From NCBI GenBank assembly GCA_033807775.1, contig CM066313.1, forward strand, positions 65,208,484-65,272,483: a DNA stretch of 64,000 bases, read 5' to 3'. Shown here in pieces: positions 35,051 through 45,872 of the stretch (positions are counted from its first letter, which is position 1; each line of letters opens with the position of its first letter). Origin of the DNA: Saussurea involucrata (Eukaryota > Streptophyta > Magnoliopsida > Asterales > Asteraceae). A program made the translations under genes and the position numbers. The notes beneath the pieces are model-generated. The model ran no database searches. It was not told where the DNA came from and saw only the letters and a program-made list of their open reading frames with translations.

Positions 35051-35390
35051 TTAACGGATTTTAGGTACCCATATTTGCATGGGTCCTAGAGGGTTAGATT
35101 TGGCACCTCTCGGAGGAACTTGCTTCGACACAGAGTTCCCCTTAGGTGTAGGTTGTACACCTTTCGAAGGAACTGGTTTTGGCACAGGTTGCCTCTTAGG
35201 TGTAGGTTTTACACCTTTTGGAGGAACAGGTTTTGCAGCATGTTTCCTCTTTGGTGCCGGTTTAACCTCAGTAGGAGACACCTGTTTGGGAATGGGTTTT
35301 CTCTCATGTTGTGGTTTAACCTCTGATTGGGACCCTCGTGGAGCATGGTTTTTTTATTTTATTCTTACGAGGTTTACTTTTGAGTGTATG
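35051..35390 (-). pseudogene. gag: Gag C-terminus of element G with Lys-Pro repeats
   Basis: Continues G's gag on the left side of element E. Three to four units of about 18 residues, each with K-P-V-P and K-G-V-x-P-T-P-K, precede the terminal Q-I-W-V-P-K-I-R and TAA at about 35051. The basic Pro/Lys repeat probably is disordered and binds nucleic acid (inference). A frame change lies between 35340 and 35390. Confidence 0.75.
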
Positions 35391-36304
35391 TGTTGGTCCC
35401 GATGGGCTATACAAGTTTGTAGAAAGGGGGGGAATGAATACAACCACTAAGATTTTACTTTTCTAAATTGTTTATTGATAAATCATTAACAATTTACAGC
35501 TTGTTGTTGGAACACTAAGTTTCTTGCACTAAGAAAGAGAAGGAAATTACTAATAATAACCTATCTCAAGATAAGAAGGATGAACTTGTCCAGAGTTAGC
35601 AAGTTACTTCAAAATGAAGTGAGTTCTTCTTCTTATATACTGCATGCATTTAATGCATGGCAGTTTACACTTTACACGTGGCAGCAGCTCATTGGTTGTA
35701 CGTCATTGACCTTTGTTGACAACCTTAGTAGCCGCATGTTTGAACAGTGTAGTATCAGAGTGGTTGTACGATTTCAGACAATAAGGAGGTTCTTTTTCTG
35801 ACATATCGTACGGAGACGTGCAAGGGTGGTTAAGACAAAGGTACTTTGTACGGAGGACTTTATGATCAACTTTTCGTTGATTCAGCGATCTATCATTCTA
35901 TATCAGCGATAGCTAAAGTCTTGTACTTGATACTTCACGTTGAGTGGACAAATTTGAGTCTCCGCTGATCCGCATCAGTTCATTAGGAGACTTGTCGCTG
36001 GTTCTTGAGCTTGATCTTCAACTTCAGCGTAGAACCTATGTTGACGTGAAACTTGTCTTCAGGGATCATAAATAAACAACTAACTTATCAGCGATCACCA
36101 TAAGTACTGAACAGACTCAGAGCATTATGGTGAACAGTGTTCGCTGAATGTTTAATCTAAAGAGCGAGAGTTCCTATCAGCGGTACTGTAAGATCTTAGT
36201 ACTTATCAACGACAGTGAAACTCTGATACGTATTGTTTACTTACAATTTTCACTAAGTATATAAGAGAGGGTCATTATCAAATCACTGAGGGTTTGGATC
36301 AAAA
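35391..36304 (-). repeat. 3' LTR of element E (914 bp)
   Basis: Plus-strand reading TGTTGGTCCCGATGGG...GTTTGGATCAAAA. Shorter than the 5' copy because of deletions, including one near 35505. Confidence 0.9.
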
Positions 36305-36320
36305 ATCTCCCCCTATTTGA
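36305..36320 (-). promoter_or_regulatory. Polypurine tract of element E
   Basis: Minus-strand CAAATAGGGGGAGATT next to the 3' LTR. 36321-36570 is 3' untranslated sequence. Confidence 0.85.
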
Positions 36321-37827
36321 TTATGACATAGCAACAAAGAAAATTGTAATTTAATGAAAACATAAGGATAAAAAGAACTCATAAAATATTTGTCCCTTTT
36401 ACTGTTTCCTGGGATCTTTTCTGTACTGATGGAGTAAAGTACGTTCGCTGAAATTTTTCTTTAAACTTTGTAAAGATTACAGATGGAATTGGAAAAATTA
36501 CAAGTACAGCAAATAAAATTACAAGTACAAAAGATGTAGACATAAGGATAGAAAGAATTACAAGGCGATCCTATCCGTCAAAAGGTTCTTCCTTAATGAG
36601 AAGTTCATCAAGGGTCTTTGATGTGGGAATCATCCAGTCCGGGACATCTACTCCTTGATTCTTTTTGTTCAGAGCTTCTTCAAAAATCAAGGGCTTTAGG
36701 TGTCTAGCTTTAATGTCGCGTCTGACTTCACACCAGTATATGAGATCTTTGAGTTGTTCGTTGGGAGTGATTGGAAGCTCAGAGATGCGTTGAAAGTGAT
36801 GGTTTCCTTCGTAGTCTAGAAAGAATATACCATAAGGATCACTTACAACTGTGCCAGGAATGAAAGTTTCTCCAGGTGGTAGGGAGGTGTCAAGCGCTGA
36901 GAGATCAGCATCAAGGCCAAGAACTTCAGCACGAGAGAAACCAATACCTGTTTCATTCCGTATAGGAGGACCTGAGTCTGAGACTTTCTTTTCCTTTGCA
37001 GAGACTCTTCTTTGTTGAGGAGGAAGAAGAGTAGAAGGAGGAATATCCACATCAGAAGAAACCAGGTCGATCTGAGTGTTTAAGATCTTCTCGACATGGC
37101 TCTTGAACTTTGAGCGCGATCCCTGAATGGCTAATTTCACTTCCAACCATTCAGAGAGACCAAACTTGTCTAAGGAAGCAGCATAGAAGGTTTGCTTGGT
37201 TTTGTCTTCTCTGTAGACATCAACTTCAACAACAGGAACTTCTACGTACAGTCTTCCTCTAATGTTTACTTTGATGATTTTGGATGGTCGAGATCGATAG
37301 TTCAGCATTTCTTTACACCATTCCAAAGTCGTATCAGAGACCTTAGTTTTTTCTTCAACGATCCTTTGAGCATCATCCCATAGCTGACGTTGGACGTCAA
37401 TGGGAGCTCTTTTCAGCTTGGGGTCTTTCACTGATTTTTGGACAAGCTGGATGGCGAGTTCTCTGTCTTTTTCTTCAGTTTCCCTTCTTTCAGCGATTAG
37501 GCGTTCAGCTCTGAGGTGATCCTTGTATTCCCTTTTTGAAAGTTTGAACTTTGTAGGAATGGAAGGAAGTTGATCACGCCTCAGAATGATTCGCTGATCT
37601 TCTAACTTCTTTATCATCTCATATTTTCTTCTCTGATCCTCTTCACTTAGCTTTTGAGGAGCCAAGGAAGGTCTGTTTTTGTGAGATACCATATGTTCTT
37701 CAGGTTCATCAGTCTCAGAGATCAAATCTAAGACCGGGATTATTTCTTCAGCGTTGGGAGCTGGGATTATTGTTGGTGAAGTCGCAACTGTAGGAACTTC
37801 AGTGATATCCTCAAACAGGGGAGAGGA

Positions 37828-37974
37828 CTAGCTGAAACACAGCGATCTTACAAGTAAGAACATTGGGTAGAACAGAGATAGATAAAGAATGGGATAAAGT
37901 GTATGGAGGTTTATGGAGAGTAGAACTGATAGGGTATAGAGAGGAGGGATGCAGTGTAAGGAAGATTAGTGTAC
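37828..37974 (-). other. Intron 2 of the env-like gene (element E)
   Basis: GTCAG/GTACAC to CAGCTAG/TCC, 147 bp, phase 0, same edges as in A and J. Confidence 0.75.
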
Positions 37975-38540
37975 CTGACAAACCGGCTTTTTAAGCAAGA
38001 TCGTCAGATTTTCATCGTCTTCAGCGACACTTTTTCCTTTGCCCTTGTCAGCTTCAGACGCTGATGGCTTTGTCTTTGTCCGCTCCCCTGTAGGTTCATT
38101 TATCAGAATTCCTCTAAGAGTTGTGGTCCTCTGAGCAGTCTTGACGATAAAAGAGTCATCATCATCATCATCATCATCTTCATCATCATCATTCTTTGGA
38201 GAAGAGGATTGTTCATCATCAGACAAGTCGATGGCTTCTTCATCTTCAGCTTCAGACTCAGATTCTTTAGCTTCTTCTTCGAGTTGCTCCCCCTCAGATG
38301 CAGAGGTAAGCTTCTCGGTTCCCTCAGGGTTTTCATCTCCCTGAGGTCCAGCGGCTGTTGCTTCAATTGTCTTCTCACCCTCTTCAGTGAAGGTGAGGTC
38401 TTCAGTCTTCTCTCCTCTAATAGATTCATCATGGGATAGGTCTTCAGCGCTCTTCCACCCCTCTTTTTCATGATGAGTGGGGGAGGAATGTGACGATTCA
38501 GCAGCTTGTCTTGGTTCCCTGTCTTCTTGGCCAGGGATCC

Positions 38541-39504
38541 TGTTGGTCCCGAAGGCCTATACAGGTTTGTAGAAGGGGGGGTGAATACAAACACACAGAT
38601 TTTACTTTTCTAAATTGTTTATTGATAAATCATTATCAATTTACAGCTTGTTGCGGAAACAAGATTAAGGATAAACCTAAATCTAAACAAGTTGGAACAC
38701 TAAGGTTTCTTGCACTAAGAGAGATAAGGAAATTACTAATAATAACCTATCTTGAGATAAGAGATCGAACTTGTCCAGAGTTAGCAAGTTACTTCAAATG
38801 AAGTGGCTTCATCTCTTTATATACTGCATGCATTTAATGCAAGTCAATATACACTTTAGACGTGTCATCAGCTGGTTGGTTGCATGTCATTGACCTTTGT
38901 TGACAACCTTAGTAGCCGCATGGATGAACAGTGTAGTATCAGAGTGGTTGTACGATTTCAGACAGTCGGAGGTTCTTTTCTGACATTTCGTACGGAGTCG
39001 TGCAAGGGAGGTTAAGACAAAAGTACTTTGTACGGAGGACTTCATGATCAGCTTTCGTTGATTCAGAGCATTATCATTATCTATTCAGCGAATGATAAAG
39101 TTCAGCGATAGCTGAAGTCTTGTACTTGATACTTCACGTTGAGTGGACAAATCTGAGTCTTCGCTGATCCGCATCAGTTCATTAGGAGACTTGTCTCTGG
39201 TTCTTGAGCTTGATCTTCGACTTCAGCGTAGAACCTATGTTGACGTGAAACTTGTCTTCAGGGATCATAAGTAAACAACTAACTTATCAGCGATCATCAT
39301 AATGACTGAACAGACTCAGAGCATTAATGGTGAACAGTGTTCGCTGAATGTTTAATTTAAAGAGCGAGAGTTCCTATCAGCGGTACTGTAAGATATTAGT
39401 ACTTATCAGCGATAGTGAAACTATGATACATATTGTTTACTTACAATTTTCACTAAGTATATAAGAGAGGGTCATTATCAAATCACTGAGGGTTTGGATC
39501 AACA
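38541..39504 (-). repeat. Solo LTR inside E's env-like exon 2 (964 bp)
   Basis: Complete LTR of the same family, flanked by GATCC on both sides (38536-38540 and 39505-39509). The intact sites in A (about 121-125) and J (about 63947-63952) read straight through GGGATCCCT, so the empty site is known. No internal retroelement sequence is attached, which fits LTR-LTR recombination after insertion. Confidence 0.95.
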
Positions 39505-40021
39505 GATCCCCACACAAATTTCAATCGCTGATAATCTGTTTTCTAGACCAAAAATACCAGGTATTGATCAGGATCTGCTGCAACAATGTTGGCCAGGATC
39601 TGCTGCAACAATGTCTTCATCGAAGTGATGTCATTCTTCATCGTACTGACATCGGTCTTCACAAAACTCATGTCAGTCTTTACTGTGCTGACTTCAGTCT
39701 TTACAACAGACATTTCTCCTTCGAGTGTTCCAACTGATGTCTTCAGCGTTGTGACTGCGCTGGATATGGTGTGAACTGAAGTTTTGATGGCGACGTAGTC
39801 TGTGTAGATGTCAGCGAGAACTTTGGTAAAGTCGATGAGCGTCTTATCAACCTTCTCCAAGTCAGCTTTGGAGGCATTGTTTTCGACCACGGTTGTCAGC
39901 TTTGTAAGATTCTCTCCAGCGTTTGTTACAGCTGAAGAGTTATCGGAAAGAGTAGTTGTGAGACCTGTCAGCTTCGTCTTTATAGTCTTCAGAGAAGCGT
40001 TGATGTCTCCCAAATTAGGAC

Positions 40022-40102
40022 CTGTAACATATAAGAACTTGTGAACAGATGAAAGCTCAGAAGTTTGGGGTTCAGTTACAGTGTATAGGGGTTGGTGTAT
40101 AC
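40022..40102 (-). other. Intron 1 of the env-like gene (element E)
   Basis: CTGCAG/GTATAC to GTTACAG/GTCCTAA, 81 bp, phase 1. In this copy the intron happens to be open in frame, so a simple ORF scan would merge the exons. Confidence 0.72.
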
Positions 40103-42123
40103 CTGCAGGAGGATTGGTGAATTCATCAAAATCTCGGTGTCCTGAGACAAGTTCCATGTCGTCAGCTAAAGTGCGTGGACGCATGGTCATCTCTGCAGGT
40201 CCTACGCCCATCATTCCTTGAGTGTCAGCTTTAGCTTCTGGAGGAATGACAGGTGCTTCAGTGATAACTGGAGTAGAGTCCAATTGAATAGAGGAAAAAG
40301 CGAAGGTTAAGAATGGAGGTTGGGTGCGGAGTTCAGCATTGGATTCGCTGAGAATCGCTTCGTCAGTCTTTTGAGAGACTGTAGGAGGTTGGGTAGATTC
40401 CAAGTTTGTAACCTCAATGTTTAGAGACGCTGAGGTTGGGATAAAATGGGTGGCTTGTTCAGCTGTGGCAGAGCGTACCACTGAACGTTCCTTCAGCTCT
40501 TTGAGATGAGCTGAGGAGTCTTCAACAAGAGATTGCTAGGGTTGCTCCTTGGTTTTCTTAGTTCTTTTGGAACTAAGTTGGGTGGAGGAGTGTTTCCTTT
40601 TAAGAGAAGGAATGGAGGTTGCAGCCTGGGTATCAGCGGTGGGTTTGTCCGCTGAAGGAGCTGCAGAAGTAGAAGAAGTAGGGTTGAAAAGAGTTAAAAG
40701 TGTAGAAAGACGTACCTCATTTGCCACTGGCTTGAAGTAGAGAACCTTAGGGCCAACCTGAGAGAGTTTCAGGTCACCCTCTTTTGGGTTGCTGTCCTTC
40801 AGGCCTGTTTGGAATACAGCGCTGATGAATCGAGGATAAGGAACCCATGGAGATCTGTTAGCGGCGGAGTCTACTCTGAGTACCAGATCATCGTAGATTA
40901 TCGATGCCCAGTCTATATGTAGACCTTTCAGCAAGGCATATCCCATTGCTTGCTGAGGCTGAGCGGCTTGATTAGAGGAGCCGGTCTTTACAGTCATGCA
41001 GCTGATTAAATGAGCGAAGATGAAATTCATCTCGCTGGGTATTTCAGCAAGGGTCAGCTTCTTCTCGGGCTTCATGTCCCTCCCAGTTTCCCATACATAG
41101 CCCATTGCATCAAAGAATGCAGTGATGGCTTCCATGTCTGAGTTTTTCTTGTGGTCAGGGAGAGGAATAAAAGGTTTTTCTTTGGTGGCCAAGGGAAGGT
41201 TCAGGGCTTTGCGAATAATGGCAGGTGTAATCTTCATAGTGCCATATTCAATATCGCAGAGGATGCAGTCAATTGTTTTTTAGGGTTCTTTGGCTGATGG
41301 TTGCTGAGAGTGTGTGACAGAGTACCAGAATTGGGATAGCAGTAGCTGATGTGTAGGAGGTGTTATGGTCAGGGCTGTGGAGATGGAACAAATTTTCAGG
41401 AAGTTCACAGCATCATCCAGATGTGTGACTTGCTTTCGAGGAGGAAACTCGAGAAGCGCATAGAGGTTATTTGCCTTGGTCCAATCCAGTTTGTCTAGAG
41501 AGAACTTGACCTGAGGAGCCTTGAGGATTTCCAATTCCTCAGCAGTATTATCAGCAGCAGTGTTCTCAGCGATGGTGTTCTTGGAAATGTCAGAAGATGC
41601 CATTTTCTGTATACAAGTTCAACCAAAGATTAACAAATAAGAATAATCTTAATGTGGAAAGATTTTCCAATAAGATGGTTCGAATTTTGTCCACTTCATT
41701 CAGACAAAATGTCTTAATGAAGATTAGGGTTTTTCTTGTTTTAAAAACGAAATGCAAACCCAAAGAAAATCTTGTTTTTCAGTTTCTTTTGAGAATAAGG
41801 ATTCTGGAAAAACGAATGAAGAACAAGTTTATGATTTTGCGTTTTAAACTTGAAGAACAACCATGAAAGGTTGTGTTCATAAAACCATGAAAGAAATGAT
41901 TTCATTTTAAAAAGGTTCTTTTGTTTGATCTTGTGAAAATAAAGAGAAGATCATTAACAAGTTTGAAGAAACAGGTAAAATAAAAGAATTATTAACCTGG
42001 TTCGTTGAAGAAGATGAAGTTCTTAAGTTCTTGAAAAACTTTAGAGCACAAATGCAACAGTAAATTCTTTTTCTTGCTTGGAGGAGAAGTTCGCGTAAAA
42101 GAAAAATATAAACCCAGAAAGAG

Positions 42124-42279
42124 TTTATATAGAGAGATTAGAGACAGAAAATCTTGAGCGGGAAAAGATTTTCATCATGACACGGACACGTGTTTGCATT
42201 TGATTGGAAGGTAAATGAAACGTGCAAACGTGTGTCGGAAAAAAGAACGTGCTGGGGTTTATCCGTTGCAATGACGTCA
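42124..42279 (-). promoter_or_regulatory. Internal promoter of E's env-like gene
   Basis: Minus strand: TGACGTCA (42279-42272), a G-box-like ACACGTGTCC (about 42187-42196), and TATATAAA (42131-42124). It lies between the pol stop (42582) and the ATG at 41603, leaving a leader of roughly 500 nt (41604 to about 42100) with no other gene. Same module order as in B and H. Confidence 0.65.
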
Positions 42280-42581
42280 CAACTGTCCTTTCATATTCTT
42301 GGATGTCTCTGAGGTTTTGAAAACTCAGGGACACTTTTGAAAACATGAAGCACTGAATAGAAATATCAGTGTTGGTTTTAGTAATTTCAATGTATCGCTG
42401 ACTAAGGAATTGATATTCAGCGATGCAATTTATTTTGAAATCTTGCATTTACATGCAATTGTCAGAGAGAGAAAAACATACCTTGATATCAGCTAATCAA
42501 GTGTATTCAGAGAAGACGATACAATGGGTTATACAAGTTGATTTTATCCTATTGCTGATCAAATGTGAATTACTGAAGATT

Positions 42582-45500
42582 TTACTCTTCAAAGTTCAGC
42601 ATTCCAAGCTCGTTGATGAGGAAGTTGAATCTTGTCTCATCAAGAGGTTTGGTGAACAGATCAGCTAACTGATAATCAGTTGGGATAAAGTGAAGTTCTA
42701 TATCACCATTCATCACATGATCTCTGATAAAGTGATACCTGATTTCGATGTGTTTTGTCTTTGAGTGTAGTACTGGATTATTTGCTATAGCGATGGCACT
42801 TGGGCTGTCGCAATAGATTGGAATATTTGAGAGCTGAAGGTCATAGTCCAGTAGTTGATTTCTCATCCACAAGACATGAGAACAACAGCTTCCAGCGGCT
42901 ACATACTCAGCTTCAGTTGTGGAGGTGGACACTGAGTTTTGCTTTTTGCTTGTGCAACTCACCAGCTTTCCACCCAGGAGCTGACATCCTCCTGTGGTGC
43001 TTTTCCTATCCAATTTGCATCCTGCAAAATCACTATCTGAGTAGGCGATTAGATCGAATCCTAAGTCTTTGGGATACCAAAGACCTAGATTCGCAGTACC
43101 CTTAAGGTATTGAAAAATTCGCTTTACAGCGGTCATATAAGATAACTTGGGTTCAGCTTGATATCGTGCACACAAACAGGTTGCGTACATAATATCGGGT
43201 TGACTAGCTGTAAGATACAAGAGAGAGTCGATCATCCTACGGTACAGCGTGACATTAACAGGAATACCCTTAGTATCCTTATCTAGAGTCAGCGGTGGTG
43301 CCATAGGGGTTTTCATAGCTGAACTTTGAGTTAAGTCAAATTTCTTCAGCATATCTTTATCATACTTTCCCTGATTAATGAAAGTTCCTATTTCATTTTG
43401 CTTTATCTGTAGACCAAGGAAATATGTTAGTTCACCCATCATGCTCATTTTATACTCATTTTTCATTCTATCAGCGAAACGAGTACAAAGATCAGGGTTA
43501 GTAGAGCCAAATATAATGTCATCAACATATATCTGAATAAGAATGATATGACCTTTTACTTTCCTGGAAAATAGAGTTTTGTCGATTTTACCTCGCTCAA
43601 ATTGTTCAATATGGAGATAAGTAGATAGAGTGTCATACCATGCACGTGGAGCTTGCTTCAAGCCATAAAGTGCCTTATCCAGTTTATAAACATAACATGG
43701 ACGCTTAGGATCTGAGAATCCTGGAGGTTGTTCCACATAGACTTCTTCATTCAGCTTTCCATTTACAAACGCTAACTTAACATCCATCTGATATACTTTG
43801 AAGTCTTTGTGTACAGCGTATGCCAAGAATAGACGAATAGATTCTAGTCTTGCTACTGGAGCAAATGTTTCATCGTAATCTATGCCTTCCTCTTGTCTGT
43901 ATCCCTGAGCAACAAGACGAGCCTTGTTGCGGGTTACAGTTCCATGTTCGTCCAACTTGTTTCGATAGACCCATTTAGTGCCTATCACTGTTTTGTCAGT
44001 TGGTCCTCGAACAAGTTTCCAAACTTTGTTTCTTTCGAATCCAGTCAGCTCTTCTTGCATGGTGCTGACCCAGTTTGGATCTTTGAGGGCATCATCTACT
44101 TTCTTTGGTTCAGTCAGAGAAATAAAGTTAACAAATAAACAAATATTACCTGCACTTCGTCGAGTCTGAATACCAGCGTTTGGATCACCAAGAATTTGAT
44201 CAATTGGGTGATTTACAGTCCATCGCTGAGCCGGAGCGTGAGACGTTGACTCAACCTGAACTGGAGTAGCTGAAGATGAAGCTTCAGCGACGTCTGGAGT
44301 ATCAGCCAAGAGAGGAATGGGTGCAGTTGTCATTATATTAACTGATTGTTGAGAAGTAGATGGAATGTCTGAGACATTGGGTTCAGAAGCAGGTATAGTG
44401 TTTAAAGGAACAACTGAGACCCATGATGTTTCAGCTTCACTATTCTGCATATTTGGAATGATAGTAGTACTATCATCTTCAACTGTATGAGCACGAGGAG
44501 TGGGAATTTCTTCCGATTCACCAATATGAGAAAACATCCATATATTCAGTTCTTCAGTATCAGCGGACGGTTTAGAGTTCGCTGAACGGTATTCGTCAAA
44601 CGTGACGTGAATTGTTTCTTCTACTGTTTGTCTTCTTTGATTGAAGACACTAAAGGCTTTGGAGATTGAAGAATATCCAAGAAAGATTCCATCATCAGCC
44701 TTAGGATCAAACTTTCCAAGGGCATCTCTGTTGTTCAGTATGAAACACTGACATCCAAAGATGTGAAGAAAGCTGATTGAAGGCTTTCTCCCATGAAAAA
44801 GTTCATAGGCTGTTTTATTGAATCTTTTGACTATCAGCGACCTGTTTTGCGTAAAATAAGCAGGGTTGACAACTTCTGCCCAAAACTGAGTAGGCAGGTG
44901 AGAATCGATGAGCATTGAACGTGCAGCTTCAATAATAGTTCTATTTCTTCTTTCAGCGACTCCATTTTGTTGCGGTGTTCTCACTGATAAAAAGTTGTGA
45001 GAAATACCCTTACTCTCAAAGAAGGAATCAAGAGAACTGTTTTTGAATTCAGTCCCATGATCACTCCTTATTGAGCGAACGGTCAAATTGTTCAGGGTTT
45101 CCATCTTCCGAACAAAGGTGATGAGTTCTTCAGGGGTGTCACTCTTGGAATGGAGAAACATAACCCACGTATAACGAGAGAATTCATTAACTATGACCAG
45201 TGTATATTTCATTCCAGCGATGGATTGTTTGTTAACAGGGCCAAACAAATCCATATGGAGAAGTTGTAGAGGAGACGACCCTGAGGAGACTTGCTTTGAC
45301 TTAAAGCTTGCTTTGGTCTGCTTCCCTTTCTCACACGCTGAACATAAAGACTCTTTGGCGTATGAGTGCTGAGGTAGACCAGTAACTAACTCTTTTGAAG
45401 AAAGAGTGTTCAGTGTCTTGAAATTCAAATGAGAGAGCCTCTTATGCCATAGTCAGTTGACATCAGATGAGGCTTTTGAGAAGAAACAGGAGTTCTCAGT

Positions 45501-45863
45501 GGTTGTTGAGTCCATGTTTATTACAAAAACATTTTCCAAACGATAACCGCTGAGAGTTATCTTCTCCTTTTTGTCAGTGACAAAGCATGATTCCTTGGTA
45601 AAGATTACCTTGTTATCCTTGTCGCAAAGCTGACTGATGCTTAACAGATTATGCTTCAGCCCTTCAACATTTGCGACTCTTCTGAAGGTTGTTGTACCAT
45701 TAGAGAGTACACCAAACCCTCGGGTATGTCCTTTTCCATTTCCTCCAAAAGTCACAGAGGGACCCTTCTCTTCCTTGTATTCAGCGAGCAGGCTTTTCTT
45801 TCCAGTCATGTGTCTAGAGCATCCGCTATCGAGATACCAGATACCCTTCTTAACCTGCATCAC
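42582..45863 (-). pseudogene. pol: Pol of element E, nearly intact
   Basis: One frame of about 1094 codons with a single stop (TGA at 45453-45455, a Trp position). Domains: protease W-Y-L-D-S-G-C-S; pre-integrase K-R-L-S-H; integrase acidic triad in M-D-L-F-G-P, S-D-H-G-T-E-F and V-A-E-R-R-N-R-T; RT with F-A-P-V-A-R, M-D-V-K, G-L-K-Q-A-P-R-A-W and I-Y-V-D-D-I-I-F-G; RNase H with Y-S-D-S-D-F-A-G and E-A-E-Y-V-A-A-G. Ends G-M-L-N-F-E-E then TGA/TAA at 42582. Domain order protease-integrase-RT-RNase H fixes it as Ty1/copia. The polyprotein replicates and integrates the element. Confidence 0.93.
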
Positions 45864-45872
45864 AAAGGAAGA

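Larger units (their letters stand above)
36571..41603 (-). pseudogene. Env-like third gene of element E (three exons, interrupted by a solo LTR)
   Basis: ATG at 41603 (M-A-S-S-D-I-S-K-N). Exon 1 (41603-40103, 1501 nt) has Y-A-L-L-E-F, L-L-L-S-Q-F-W-Y, R-K-A-L-N-L-P, F-I-F-A-H-L-I, a P-R-F-I-S-A-V-F block and a basic nuclear-localisation-like cluster (K-R-K-H...S-K-R-T-K-K, about 40605-40545). Stops: TAA at 41280, TAG at 40536. Exon 2 (40021-37975, split at 38541-39504) starts with a coiled coil of V-K-T-D-V-S repeats, then E-G-E-Q, an acidic tract and poly-Asp. A frameshift lies just upstream of the LTR. Exon 3 (37827-36571, 419 codons) is fully open, with P-P-G-E-T-F-I-P-G and D-P-Y-G-I-F-F-L-D-Y. 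No signal peptide or membrane segment is apparent. Confidence 0.75.

Noticed and set aside
36571..41603. Viral envelope glycoprotein
   Set aside because: Position after pol is the only support; no signal peptide, glycoprotein motifs or membrane anchor seen.
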